64,000 nucleotides of DNA from Stieleria magnilauensis (GTDB lineage: Bacteria > Planctomycetota > Planctomycetia > Pirellulales > Pirellulaceae). The stretch is taken from positions 4,686,394 to 4,750,393 of the forward strand of contig CP036432.1 of assembly GCA_007753675.1 (NCBI GenBank), written 5' to 3'. The translations under genes and the position numbers were made by a program. This document shows, in pieces, positions 27,406-36,047 of this stretch. The number at the start of each line of letters is the position of its first letter. Position 1 is the stretch's first letter. Under the pieces are notes generated by a model. It had not been told where the DNA came from. It did no database searches and saw nothing but the letters and a program-made list of their open reading frames with translations.

Positions 27406-28941
27406 TTAATGGGAAACATTCATCGTGTTGGATGCCTTGCCTTGGCAACTTTCAATCGCGTCCAGCGCGTGGCCGGTCAAGAAACTTGCCAGCGCGGTGG
27501 GGGCGCCGAGCAGGGCGTGGGTTATATCGAAATTCGAAACCTGTGTGGCGAATCGATGTGAGAATGGTGGGTGGAACCAACGCTGGGGCAGTTCGACCGC
27601 GAAGTGTCGCATGAATTCCATGTTCAGTGTCCGATCGATCAATCCCGTCCGATCGCCGACGTCCATCACGACACCCTCGAGCGCCAACAGCGATTTACGG
27701 AACAGCATCAAGTCTTCGGGGACTCGCAATTTGGCTTGCTGGACCGCCTCGTCGAGCATCGCGACCAGCCAACTCAATCCGGGGAATCGACCGCGACGGA
27801 CGCATGCGACCCATTTCTCGGCAACCGCCTTGAGGGCTGTTTCATCGGGCCGTTGCGGCGCGGCCAGTTCCGCCGTTCGCAACGCGACGCCGCGTGCATC
27901 GAGCACCACGGCGGCCAACGAGATTTGCACGATCATTCGCCTGACGTCGGCCCCCAATCGTCCGACCAGACTCCAATCCAGAATCCCCAGTCGGCCGTCG
28001 TCGGTCAGAAATAAATTGCCGGCATGTGGATCGCCGTGAAAAATCGGATCCTCGCGTTTGGAAAATACCGGCGCCGCGATCAACGCTTCACCGAGCAACG
28101 CGGCAAGCTCTCGTTTTTGTCGCCCGCCAAACAGTCCGTGGTCGGTCACCTTGCCGCCGCTGAGACGTTCCATGCAGGTCACGCGTTTGGTGCAGTGCTC
28201 CAGCAATTCAGGGGTCTGCACCCGTGGTTCATCAGCAAAAAACGCTTTGGCTTCCACCAGATGTCGCTGTTCGTTCTCCAACTGCACTTCGTCCAGCAGT
28301 TTGACGTGCGCCTGGCTGAAAGCGTCTTCGTAATCCAGCTCGGGGATCTGCAACGCTTGGCAGCGTCGGTCCAATTGCTCGCCGACCTGCGTCAGCAGCC
28401 GCAGCTCGTGATCGAGTTGTTGTTCGATACCGGGTTTGAGAATCTTGAACACGCCCGCGGTCGTCGTCTGGCCATTCGAGCTGGGACCGCTGGACGATTG
28501 ATTCCGATCAAACGGCACGACCACCGCCACGCTCGCTTCGGCGATCGCCGGTCCGAGTGTGATGCCCAAGCGATCGAGCGGTCCGAGTTCCTGGGCGATT
28601 GCCTGCTCAAGCACCGGTTGCGAAACCACCGGCGGAAGACTTTCCAATTCGCTCAAGTAGAGCCGCAGTTCTAGCGGTAGACGTTTGTCACGCGCCAGAA
28701 TCTGGCCGACCTTGTGCAACACCGGCGAGCTGCGGGCGAGAATCCCCAGCCGCTGTGAGAACGACGCCGACGCCGGCAATTGGGCTTGAGCCCGCACAAT
28801 CGACACCTGTTGTTCCGGCGGCAGACCACCAAGAAACAGACTCAACCCCTCCCGAATCGGACGCGCAAATCGCGCGTGTTCGGGAGGCAGGATCGACTGA
28901 AACGCGGCTTCATCGAGCAGGAATTCCCAAGGGGGAGTCAT
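27406..28941 (-). CDS. ABC1/AarF/UbiB-family atypical kinase
   Basis: The 511-residue protein carries the marks of the ABC1/UbiB family: the KxGQ motif in VLHKVGQILARDKRLPLELR, an ExD-like PPVVSQPVLEQAI region, the ATP-binding VFKILKPGIEQQL, and the catalytic-loop FHGDPHAGNLFLTDDG followed by ILDWSLVGRLG. Members act on lipid or quinone biosynthesis, often as ATPases. I start it at MTPPWEFLLDEAAF, just inside the phaC stop; the frame runs upstream over phaC without family match. Its place between phaC and the epimerase suggests a job in polymer granule or acyl-CoA metabolism, but that is only context. Confidence 0.85.
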   Translation of the reverse strand: MTPPWEFLLDEAAFQSILPPEHARFARPIREGLSLFLGGLPPEQQVSIVRAQAQLPASASFSQRLGILARSSPVLHKVGQILARDKRLPLELRLYLSELESLPPVVSQPVLEQAIAQELGPLDRLGITLGPAIAEASVAVVVPFDRNQSSSGPSSNGQTTTAGVFKILKPGIEQQLDHELRLLTQVGEQLDRRCQALQIPELDYEDAFSQAHVKLLDEVQLENEQRHLVEAKAFFADEPRVQTPELLEHCTKRVTCMERLSGGKVTDHGLFGGRQKRELAALLGEALIAAPVFSKREDPIFHGDPHAGNLFLTDDGRLGILDWSLVGRLGADVRRMIVQISLAAVVLDARGVALRTAELAAPQRPDETALKAVAEKWVACVRRGRFPGLSWLVAMLDEAVQQAKLRVPEDLMLFRKSLLALEGVVMDVGDRTGLIDRTLNMEFMRHFAVELPQRWFHPPFSHRFATQVSNFDITHALLGAPTALASFLTGHALDAIESCQGKASNTMNVSH

Positions 28942-28942
28942 C

Positions 28943-30052
28943 TCAGCCACCCGACCTTTCCGATAGCCAAGCTTCCATGTGCGGCCAGGTATTTTTCTCG
29001 GCGCCGCGTCCGGCCATGATGCCGATGTGCCCACCTCGCACTCGAAACAGTTCCTTGTCTTCGCTGCCCACCAAGTCCATGATCGACTCGGATTGGCACG
29101 GGGGTGTGATGTGATCGGCTTCGGCAATCACGTTGAACAGATTGGCTTTCAGCTTTTTCAAGTCGACCGTTTCGCCGCGCAGTTGCAGCGTTCCTTTGAC
29201 GAGCTTGTTTTCTTTGTAGAGCTCATTGATCAACTGCTTGTACGCGCCACCGGCCATCGGGATGATGTCGCGGACCCAGGTGTTCATGGCGTGCCAGGCT
29301 TCCACGGTTCCGGGGTTTTCGATCTTGTCCCACAACATGCTGTAGCTGCCAAAGTAATTTTCGATCGGCTTGAGCATCTTGGCACCCGAATCGATCATTT
29401 CACCCGGGACGTTGCCCAGTTTTTCGACGATCGTGTCGGCATTGAACGCCGGGTTGCTGGACCAACGCGTGAACCCTCCGGCCTCTTGGTCGCTGAAGTC
29501 CAACGGGGCCGTCAGCAGCATCAGATTCTTCAGCCCGTCATCGGGTCGCAGCGCCGCGTACATCGTGCTGATCAAGGCGCCCAAGCACCAACCCAGCATG
29601 CTGAACTCCTCCGCCCCCGAGACGCTTTTGAACTTGCGAATCGCACGGGGCAGGTATTCCAGCGTGTAATCATCGAAGCACATGTTCTTGTCTTCGGGCC
29701 CGGGTTCACCCCAGTCCATCAAATACAGATCGTAACCGTGCCGCAGCATGTACTCGACGAAACTGTGGCCGGGTCGCAGATCCAGCACGTGCGGCCGGTT
29801 CATGATGGCAAACACCATGAACAACGGCACCGGTTTGCGATCCTGTTCCGGTACGACCGGGATGTAGTGATACAGTTTGGCCTTGTTGAGTGTCCAAACC
29901 ACTTCCTTCGGCGTTTGGGCGATTTTGGCATCGGTGGTGAGCATCCGGTTGAATCGGTCAAGATTCTCGGTGGCCCGGTGCCAGCCTTCGCAGACATCCG
30001 AGAAGGAAGGCATGCCGTTGTCCACCGCTGGGGTCGATTCTTTCGTGGTCAT
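28943..30052 (-). CDS. phaC: Class III poly(3-hydroxyalkanoate) synthase catalytic subunit
   Basis: The 369-residue alpha/beta hydrolase joins hydroxyacyl-CoA units into polyester. The lipase-box-like LGWCLGALIS has Cys156 as nucleophile; Asp313 in EADHITPP and His342 in RGGHIGIMAG complete the triad, close to the class III enzyme of Allochromatium (Cys149, Asp302, His331). The length matches class III, not the ~560-residue class I. It lies 11 bases after a PhaE-like gene, its expected partner, in an operon with phaA and phaB. A second, longer synthase is at 36941. Confidence 0.93.
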   Translation of the reverse strand: MTTKESTPAVDNGMPSFSDVCEGWHRATENLDRFNRMLTTDAKIAQTPKEVVWTLNKAKLYHYIPVVPEQDRKPVPLFMVFAIMNRPHVLDLRPGHSFVEYMLRHGYDLYLMDWGEPGPEDKNMCFDDYTLEYLPRAIRKFKSVSGAEEFSMLGWCLGALISTMYAALRPDDGLKNLMLLTAPLDFSDQEAGGFTRWSSNPAFNADTIVEKLGNVPGEMIDSGAKMLKPIENYFGSYSMLWDKIENPGTVEAWHAMNTWVRDIIPMAGGAYKQLINELYKENKLVKGTLQLRGETVDLKKLKANLFNVIAEADHITPPCQSESIMDLVGSEDKELFRVRGGHIGIMAGRGAEKNTWPHMEAWLSERSGG

Positions 30053-30063
30053 GTGATTCCCCT

Positions 30064-30420
30064 TCAGTTGGTTGTTTGCGTGTCGTTGGATTGAGCCCCC
30101 TCGCTCAGTCGCGCGTCGAGATCATCCAACCGCATTTCGATATTGGTCAGACGCTCGGCCAGACGCGTGATGTCATCACGAGTGGGCATGTTCAGTTGAG
30201 CCATGGCCTGAGCCATGCTGGATTCCATGGCTTTGCGAAACGGTCCGCTGGTCGTCAGCCAGGCGTCCAGCATGGCGCCGGTTGATTCGGCATAGGCCTC
30301 GGTATTGACGAAGTCCGTCATGATCTTCGACCACGTTTCCATGTTGGAATCGCGCATTTGTTTCAGCATGCCCGTCGGATCGAAGGGGTCGAATGTTTGA
30401 TTGTCTTTGGATTGCGACAT
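30064..30420 (-). CDS. Short PhaE-like / phasin-like PHA synthase partner
   Basis: A 118-residue, helical, Met- and Gln-rich protein (MSQSKDNQTFDPFDPTGML). Its second half is an amphipathic coiled coil, ITRLAERLTNIEMRLDDLDARL, as at the C-terminus of PhaE. True PhaE is about 360 residues, so this would be a minimal form. It starts at the ATG with AGGAGCC upstream, ends 11 bases before phaC and follows phaB. Similar short proteins next to class III phaC genes in other bacteria have been annotated as PhaE; a phasin is the alternative. Confidence 0.75.
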   Translation of the reverse strand: MSQSKDNQTFDPFDPTGMLKQMRDSNMETWSKIMTDFVNTEAYAESTGAMLDAWLTTSGPFRKAMESSMAQAMAQLNMPTRDDITRLAERLTNIEMRLDDLDARLSEGAQSNDTQTTN

Positions 30421-30499
30421 CTTGGTTCTATTGGCTCCTGTAAACGTTTCGAAAAAACCTCTTCGATCGTGGCGTCTTGTCCGACGCGCGCGGTCGGCC

Positions 30500-31243
30500 T
30501 TACATGAAGGCTCCACCATTGACGTTGATTTGTTGCCCGGTGATGTAATCGCCGTCGGCGACCAGAAAGGTCACGGCTTTGGCAATTTCTTCGGGATGGG
30601 CAAATCGTCCCATCGGGATCCCACCGCGGATCTTCGCTTGAATCACCGGCGGGACCGCTTCAAACATGTCCGTGTCGGTGTATCCCGGCGCGATCGCGTT
30701 GACCGTGATGCCCGAATGCACCAACTCCGCGGCGGCCGTGCGGGTGAACGCGATGATCCCACCCTTGCTGGCGCTATAGTTCGCCTGCCCGATCGCCGGC
30801 AATTGACCATTCATCGAGCTGATGTTGACGATCCGGCCATAACTTTGCGACGTCATGATCGGGATCGCGGCCGAGGTGCAGAAAAAGCATCCGCCCAAGT
30901 TGGTTTGAATCACTTCCATCCATTGCTCATCGTTCATGCGGGGCAACATCGCATCGCGGGTGATCCCCGCGTTGTTGACCAGAATGTCCAGATGGGTGAA
31001 TTCATCGGCGATCTTTTGAACCATCGCCCGTGCCTGTTTGGGGTCACCGATGTTGGCTTGCGCCAACAGACACGTTCCCCCTTCGCGACTGATTTCGTCG
31101 GCCACCTCTTGGGCCTTGGCCTCGTTACTGGAGAAATTGATGGCGACCCTGGCCCCCTCGCGGGCGAGTTCTAACGCGATCGCGCGTCCGATCCCACGTG
31201 ACCCGCCGGTGACCAATGCCGTTCTTCCGTCGACCCTTCCCAT
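30500..31243 (-). CDS. phaB: Acetoacetyl-CoA reductase (SDR)
   Basis: A 247-residue short-chain dehydrogenase that would reduce acetoacetyl-CoA to (R)-3-hydroxybutyryl-CoA. The nucleotide site is TGGSRGIGRAIA near residue 13, the NNAG motif is present (ILVNNAGITRDAML), and the catalytic set is INISSMNG with YSASKGG. It lies between phaA and the PhaE-like gene. FabG-type 3-oxoacyl-ACP reductase has the same motifs; the operon context favours PhaB. Confidence 0.92.
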   Translation of the reverse strand: MGRVDGRTALVTGGSRGIGRAIALELAREGARVAINFSSNEAKAQEVADEISREGGTCLLAQANIGDPKQARAMVQKIADEFTHLDILVNNAGITRDAMLPRMNDEQWMEVIQTNLGGCFFCTSAAIPIMTSQSYGRIVNISSMNGQLPAIGQANYSASKGGIIAFTRTAAAELVHSGITVNAIAPGYTDTDMFEAVPPVIQAKIRGGIPMGRFAHPEEIAKAVTFLVADGDYITGQQINVNGGAFM

Positions 31244-31295
31244 TGTCTCATGCTCCGTGTCAATTCAATTGTGATGTACAGTTTCAGTGATGCCG

Positions 31296-32477
31296 TTAGA
31301 TGTGTTCAAAAATGGCCGCGATCCCCTGTCCGCCGCCGATGCACATCGTCACCAAGGCGCGTTTCTTGCCGGTACGATTGAGTTCGTACAGCGCCTTGAT
31401 CACCAGGATCGCACCGGTCGCGCCGATCGGGTGACCGAGCGAAATCCCGCTGCCGTTGGGGTTCGTGCGGTCCATCGGCAATTCCAATTCGCGGCACACC
31501 GCCAGGGCTTGCGAGGCGAACGCTTCGTTGACTTCAAAGACATCGATGTCGTCGAGCCCGAAACCGGTCTTTTCGAGCAGCTTGCGAACCGCCGGGACCG
31601 GCCCCATCCCCATGTACTTGGGATCCACACCGGCATAGGCGTAATCCACCAACTTGCCCATCGGCTTCAGCCCGCGGCTCTCGGCGACCTGTGCATCGGC
31701 CAAGACCAAGGCGGCCGCGGCATCATTGATGCTCGATGCGTTGCCGGGCGTCACCGTCCCTTCCCGATCAAACACCGTGGGCAGACGCGCCAGCTTTTCC
31801 GTCGTCACGCCGTAACGCACCGTTTCGTCGACTTCAAAGGGAACCACGTCGCGTTTGACTTTGATGTCGATCGGAACAATCTGCGCTTTGAAGTATCCGT
31901 GATCGATCGCGGCTCCCGCACGGCGGTGACTCTCCACCGCGAACGCATCTTGGTCTTCACGCGAGATCTGATATTTCTTGGCCACGTTCTCCGCCGTGAC
32001 ACCCATGTGACAATCGTCAAAGGGGTCGCTGAGCGCACCGACCATCATGTCGACCAACGTCGTGTCGTTCATCCGCGCCCCGAAACGCATCGCGGCAGAA
32101 CTGTACGGCGAGCGACTCATGTTCTCGGCACCGCCGGCAACGGTGACGTCCGCATCGCCCAACATGATCGCATGGGCCGCCGTGATAACCGCCTGCAACC
32201 CGCTGCCGCAAAGACGATTCAATGTCAGCGCCGGCGTCTCATGCGGCAAGCCGCCTTTGATCGCTGCGACGCGAGCCAGATAATGATCATGGGCATCGGT
32301 ATGAATAATGTTTCCAAACACCGCATGTCCGACATCGCTCGGCTTCACGCCCGAACGCTTCACCGCTTCCTTCACACACTTTGCGGCCAAGTCGCACGGC
32401 GGGGTGTCTTTCAAGCTGCCGCCGTATCCTCCGATCGGTGTTCGCACGCCACTGAGTACCACCACTTCACGCGTCAT
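31296..32477 (-). CDS. phaA: Acetyl-CoA C-acetyltransferase (beta-ketothiolase)
   Basis: The 393-residue thiolase condenses two acetyl-CoA (or acetyl- with propionyl-CoA) into the 3-ketoacyl-CoA used for PHA. The acylated Cys lies in NRLCGSGLQAVITAA; the second motif is NEAFASQALAV, the His is in NPNGSGISLGHPIGATGA, and the C-terminal proton-donor Cys is in MCIGGGQGIA. Ribosome site GAGGAG precedes the ATG. It is the first gene of the long minus-strand run that extends to oadB, so a promoter probably lies in the 1.2-kb intergenic region at 32478-33679. Confidence 0.95.
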   Translation of the reverse strand: MTREVVVLSGVRTPIGGYGGSLKDTPPCDLAAKCVKEAVKRSGVKPSDVGHAVFGNIIHTDAHDHYLARVAAIKGGLPHETPALTLNRLCGSGLQAVITAAHAIMLGDADVTVAGGAENMSRSPYSSAAMRFGARMNDTTLVDMMVGALSDPFDDCHMGVTAENVAKKYQISREDQDAFAVESHRRAGAAIDHGYFKAQIVPIDIKVKRDVVPFEVDETVRYGVTTEKLARLPTVFDREGTVTPGNASSINDAAAALVLADAQVAESRGLKPMGKLVDYAYAGVDPKYMGMGPVPAVRKLLEKTGFGLDDIDVFEVNEAFASQALAVCRELELPMDRTNPNGSGISLGHPIGATGAILVIKALYELNRTGKKRALVTMCIGGGQGIAAIFEHI

Positions 32478-32927
32478 CTCGCTGGCTCTCCTCTACAACA
32501 CGTTGATTAATACGGCACCTTGAAGAATTCGCACCGAGTGCGGGAACAAGGACACCAGACTTGCCACTTCAAAGATTCAACTCCTCGGTGGGCAATGGCG
32601 TCAGCCGGAGCAAACGCTATACCAATCATGGGGGACGCCCCGTGCCCGGGAGTGTGAAACGACGACGGGCAAACCCACAGACACCAGCGATCTGCAAACA
32701 CGCAATCAAGCGCACTGGCGCGCGGAATCATCCCGACTTTCTGGCCGTCGATCAGTCCCTGCTTCAGACTGATTCCAAACGAACTGTGCGGTGGTGTAGC
32801 ACTTGCAGTGCAAGACGCTCCACTTTGTGCGTAGTCGCTCGTTTCGTGACACCCTTCGCACGTTCGTGACGTTCGCTCTGCGAACCGCCTTCGCCAGCGA
32901 TCCATGAAGTGAACGCTGACAACCAAC
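32478..32927. other. Intergenic region before the tandem repeat array
   Basis: No gene is supported. A frame on the minus strand covers most of it, but its product is rich in Cys/Ser/Arg with no domain-like pattern, and short pieces recall dispersed repeats. It likely holds the phaA promoter, though I cannot pick a -35/-10 pair with confidence. Confidence 0.5.
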
Positions 32928-33310
32928 GCAGCGTTCCTGTCAGCGGCAGGGCGCGAGCCCTCCGGTCAACGCAGCCGTTCCTGTCAGCGGCAGGGCGCGA
33001 GCCCTCCGGTCAACGCAGCGTTCCTGTTAGCGGTAGGGCGCGAGCCCTCCGGTCAACGCAGCGCTCCTGTTAGCGGTAGGGCGCAAGCCCTCCGGTCAAC
33101 GCAGCGTTCCTGTTAGCGGTAGGGCGCGAGCCCTCCGGTAACCGCAGCGTTCCTGTTAGCGGTAGGGCGCGAGCCCTCCGGTCAACGCAGCGTTCCTGTT
33201 AGCGGTAGGGCGCGAGCCCTCCGGTCAACGCAGCGTTCCTGTTAGCGGTAGGGCGCGAGCCCTCCGGTCAATCTCGTGTTCCTGTTAGCGGTAGGGCGCG
33301 AGCCCTCCGG
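32928..33310. repeat. Nine-unit tandem array of the palindromic repeat
   Basis: Nine ~43-bp units, each containing CCTGTTAGCGGTAGGGCGCG followed by AGCCCTCCGGT and CAACGCAGCG linkers, lie head to tail. Units 1 and 2 have CAGCGGCAGG variants, unit 2 has an extra C, unit 4 has GCGCAAGCCC and unit 5 ends GGTAACC. The last unit runs into an opposing arm (33325-33350, ACCGGACGGCTCGCGCCG), restoring a palindrome. Units are repeated whole, with no unique spacers, so it is not a CRISPR array. Confidence 0.9.
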
Positions 33311-33679
33311 CCCCGCCGGCCGTAACCGGACGGCTCGCGCCGTTCCGCTATCTCCTACCGCTATCTCCATCGGCCAAAGCGGCCGCGGTCCACTTACAAC
33401 GGCGCGCTGGCAGCAATCTGAACTTTTTACTCCACCGGAAATCTTCGACCGTCCCGCCCCAGCGGGCAGGTCGCCGAAGGTGGGCGGAATGCCACATTCA
33501 AGTGTGCATCCGCACACGTTTGACGCAGCTGCACTAGATCGACTAGCCGTTTTACCTTGTTTTTTGCGGTGGTACGGCGTTTGCATGCTGCCACTTTGCT
33601 GCGATTGCAGCAATCGGGCGTTGCAAGGAGCCTGTTTGTCCTTGGAATAGCACCACCATTCAATCTCGGAGGCTCTCCT

Positions 33680-34963
33680 ATGTTCAAAACAGACAGCAAC
33701 GTGCTTGATTCGATGCTCCAGGGCGTGCGTCAAGCCACCGAAGCGAACTTCAAACTGCAGCAGGATCTGTTGCGGGGCTGGACGCGTTACTGGCCTGGCT
33801 TCACGGCACGGCCGGTTGCTCCGATGGTGGATCAAGAGAGCGGGCTTTCCAATCCGATCTCCGCAGCCGCCCTGCGTCTGGCCAAGACCCAACACCAGCG
33901 GGCGATGCAACGCTATGACGGCGCGCTGGCTGCATTGGACTCGGTGCTGGGGATCACCCAAGAGGCCGAGGCGGACAGTGCTTCTCCGGCAACGGAAACG
34001 CCAACCAAGGTTGCAGTGCCACCGTCAGGTGCAGTGCAACCACAAAAAGAAACGATCAACACCAGCCAACAGGGACAAAGCGAGATGATTACCAAAGCAC
34101 CCGAACCAGAATTGCAAGAATCCGCCGAACTGCCGGCGGGCGTCTACAAGAACATCCGCGAAAAAGTCGCCGTCGTGACCGGTGCGGCCAGTGGGATCGG
34201 CGAAGCGGTGGCGCGTGAATTGGCTGCCCGCGGCGCCAAAGCGGTGATGTTGGTCGACCGCAGCGACAGCGTCCAGGAATTGGCTAAATCGATCAACCAG
34301 AAAGCCGGCCGTGAAGTGGCCGAAGCAATGCTCGGTGACACGACCGACGAGGCTTTCCGCAAACGCGTCTTCAACGAGGCGGCTGAAAAATATGGCATCG
34401 TCAGCATCTGTGTGCCGGCAGCCGGGATCACCCGCGACGCACTCGCCGTGACGATCAACAAAGAAACCGGCCGGGCTCAGATCTATCCGACGGAAACGTT
34501 CCGCCAAGTCACCGAAGTGAACTTGATCGCGCCGATCTATTGGGGCATCGAGATGGTGGCCCGGATCGCCGAAGATCGACGTCAACGTGGACTGAAACGT
34601 TGGGATCCGGACGAGCTGATCCAAGGCGTGGTTGTCTTCCTCGGTTCGGTGTCGTCGCAAGGGAACAAGGGACAGATCTCTTACGCCGTCGCCAAAGCGG
34701 GCTTGGAAGGGGCCGCCGCGACGTTGACCAAAGAAGCGATTTTCCACGGCGTCCGCTGTGGCATCATCCACCCCGGGTTCACCGACACGCCGATGGCCAG
34801 GGCGTTGGGACAAGATTTCTTGGACAAGAACGTGTTGCCCTACACCCAACTGCGACGTCTGATCAAACCCGAAGAGATTGCCGATGCGATTTGCTTCATG
34901 ATCTCCAACTCGGCGGTCAGCGGCGAACTTTGGGCGGACGCCGGATGGCACGGCCCCGCCTAG
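33680..34963 (+). CDS. Phasin-like / short-chain dehydrogenase fusion protein
   Basis: A 427-residue two-domain protein. Residues 1-95 are helical and phasin-like (MFKTDSNVLDSMLQGVRQAT, then FKLQQDLLRGWTRYWPGF), close in style to the phasin at 35592. Residues ~97-155 are a polar Thr/Pro/Gln linker. From ~160 an SDR begins: VAVVTGAASGIGEAVARELA, then PAAGITRDAL, then a catalytic Ser at 323-326 with Tyr335 and Lys339 in YAVAKAG. The GGAGG ribosome site precedes the first ATG. An internal Met at residue 136 could restart the SDR alone. The reductase may be held on the PHA granule; that is inference. Confidence 0.85.
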   Translation: MFKTDSNVLDSMLQGVRQATEANFKLQQDLLRGWTRYWPGFTARPVAPMVDQESGLSNPISAAALRLAKTQHQRAMQRYDGALAALDSVLGITQEAEADSASPATETPTKVAVPPSGAVQPQKETINTSQQGQSEMITKAPEPELQESAELPAGVYKNIREKVAVVTGAASGIGEAVARELAARGAKAVMLVDRSDSVQELAKSINQKAGREVAEAMLGDTTDEAFRKRVFNEAAEKYGIVSICVPAAGITRDALAVTINKETGRAQIYPTETFRQVTEVNLIAPIYWGIEMVARIAEDRRQRGLKRWDPDELIQGVVVFLGSVSSQGNKGQISYAVAKAGLEGAAATLTKEAIFHGVRCGIIHPGFTDTPMARALGQDFLDKNVLPYTQLRRLIKPEEIADAICFMISNSAVSGELWADAGWHGPA

Positions 34964-35457
34964 TCGTCATCCGATTCCAACTGTTCGATCCGCTCTTCGA
35001 GTTGCTTCACGCGAAGCGCCAGTTGAGCGGATTCGGACGACGGAGGATTGGCCGGGTCGGCCTTGCTGGTCGCGGAAACGTTGTCCAGCCAAGACTTAAT
35101 CCATTGCATGGGGGCAAGTGATGTGGCGGCAGGATTGTGCCGCCGCAAATAATCGAGATAGGAAAGAGAGTGACGAAAGTAATCGCCGAAAAAGCCCGAC
35201 ATCAGGTCATTGGACCGGAGAATGAAATGCAACATCTCGGCGGGAAACAACGAAATTTTATCCGGGTGCCGCTCCATGATGATTTGAATCAGAACCGCTT
35301 GAGTCATGTCCTCACCCGACTGACTGTCACGGATCTCCACCGTGTGGCCGTCAATCACCATCTCTTCGATGTCCCTGAGCGACACGTACTTGCTGGTGTG
35401 ACTGGCGTAATAACGGCGATTGGGATACCGCTTGATCAAGATCGGATGGTCGGTCAT
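34960..35457 (-). CDS. phaR: PHA synthesis repressor / PHA-granule DNA-binding protein
   Basis: The 165-residue protein starts with the PHB_acc_N signature ILIKRYPNRRYYASHTSKYV followed by SLRDIEEMVIDGHTVEI, then a PHB-accumulation domain with TQAVLIQIIMERH and a C-terminal coiled coil (LRVKQLEERIEQLESD). PhaR binds both PHA polymer and DNA and represses phasin genes until granules form. It converges on the phasin-SDR fusion with a four-base overlap and is divergent from the phasin at 35592, the likely target promoter (135-base gap). Start chosen at MTDHPILIKRYP. Confidence 0.93.
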   Translation of the reverse strand: MTDHPILIKRYPNRRYYASHTSKYVSLRDIEEMVIDGHTVEIRDSQSGEDMTQAVLIQIIMERHPDKISLFPAEMLHFILRSNDLMSGFFGDYFRHSLSYLDYLRRHNPAATSLAPMQWIKSWLDNVSATSKADPANPPSSESAQLALRVKQLEERIEQLESDDD

Positions 35458-35591
35458 GAGAACCGTGATCCTCCCGGACAACAAAGCCACTTAAAAAAAC
35501 TGCAGCGTTGTTACCGCTGCAGGAACGTCCGCCGGACCGATCGTCCGACAGACACCCGTTTGGAACCGACGCTTACATAAGGAGCGAAACA

Positions 35592-36023
35592 ATGACCACG
35601 AAAACAGAAACGAACGTGTACGATCAAGTCTTTGAAAACATGAAGAAGGCAACCGATGCCGGACTGAAGATGCAACAGGAGGCCATCGCCCAATGGACTG
35701 CATTATGGCCGGCCATTCCCTCGCCGCAATCCGTGTGGGTCGACAAAGTGCGTGAATTCCAAAAGCAGTGGGGCGCGGTCCTCTCTGAATTGGCGCACCG
35801 ACATCGCACCACTTTGGATCAGCAGTACGAAGCCGCGCTGGAATCCTTCGAAGAAGCTCTGCAGATCGGCGAGTCCAGCGATCCCGAAGAATTCCGCAAA
35901 CGCACCGAGCAGTTTATCCGAAAGACGCTCGACTGCATGCGTGAAGCCTCCGAAGCTCAAATGAAAGAGTACCAGGAGGCAATGGCAAAACTGAGCGAGC
36001 TGGTCACCAAAGCAGGATCGTAG
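35592..36023 (+). CDS. phaP: Phasin family granule protein
   Basis: A 143-residue all-helical protein, MTTKTETNVYDQVFENMKKA, rich in Gln, Glu, Met and Ala with heptad character throughout and no Cys near the start. Segments such as WTALWPAIPSPQ and LDQQYEAALESFEEALQ resemble the phasin half of the gene at 33680. Phasins coat PHA granules and control their size. The ribosome site AAGGAG is strong. It is divergent from phaR and heads a plus-strand run with birA. Confidence 0.85.
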   Translation: MTTKTETNVYDQVFENMKKATDAGLKMQQEAIAQWTALWPAIPSPQSVWVDKVREFQKQWGAVLSELAHRHRTTLDQQYEAALESFEEALQIGESSDPEEFRKRTEQFIRKTLDCMREASEAQMKEYQEAMAKLSELVTKAGS

Positions 36024-36047
36024 CGGTCAAGACGCGAAGGAAGAGCG

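Noticed and set aside
28943..30094. 371-codon plus-strand frame opposite phaC
   Set aside because: phaC has a complete Cys-Asp-His triad and operon context; the opposite frame has none.
32507..32926. 139-codon minus-strand frame upstream of phaA
   Set aside because: Cys/Ser/Arg-rich with no domain signs, and it falls in a repeat-rich intergenic region.
32928..33310. Regular ~43-bp repeat array that could be taken for CRISPR
   Set aside because: Whole units repeat with no unique spacers, no cas genes are near, and the unit is a common dispersed palindrome.
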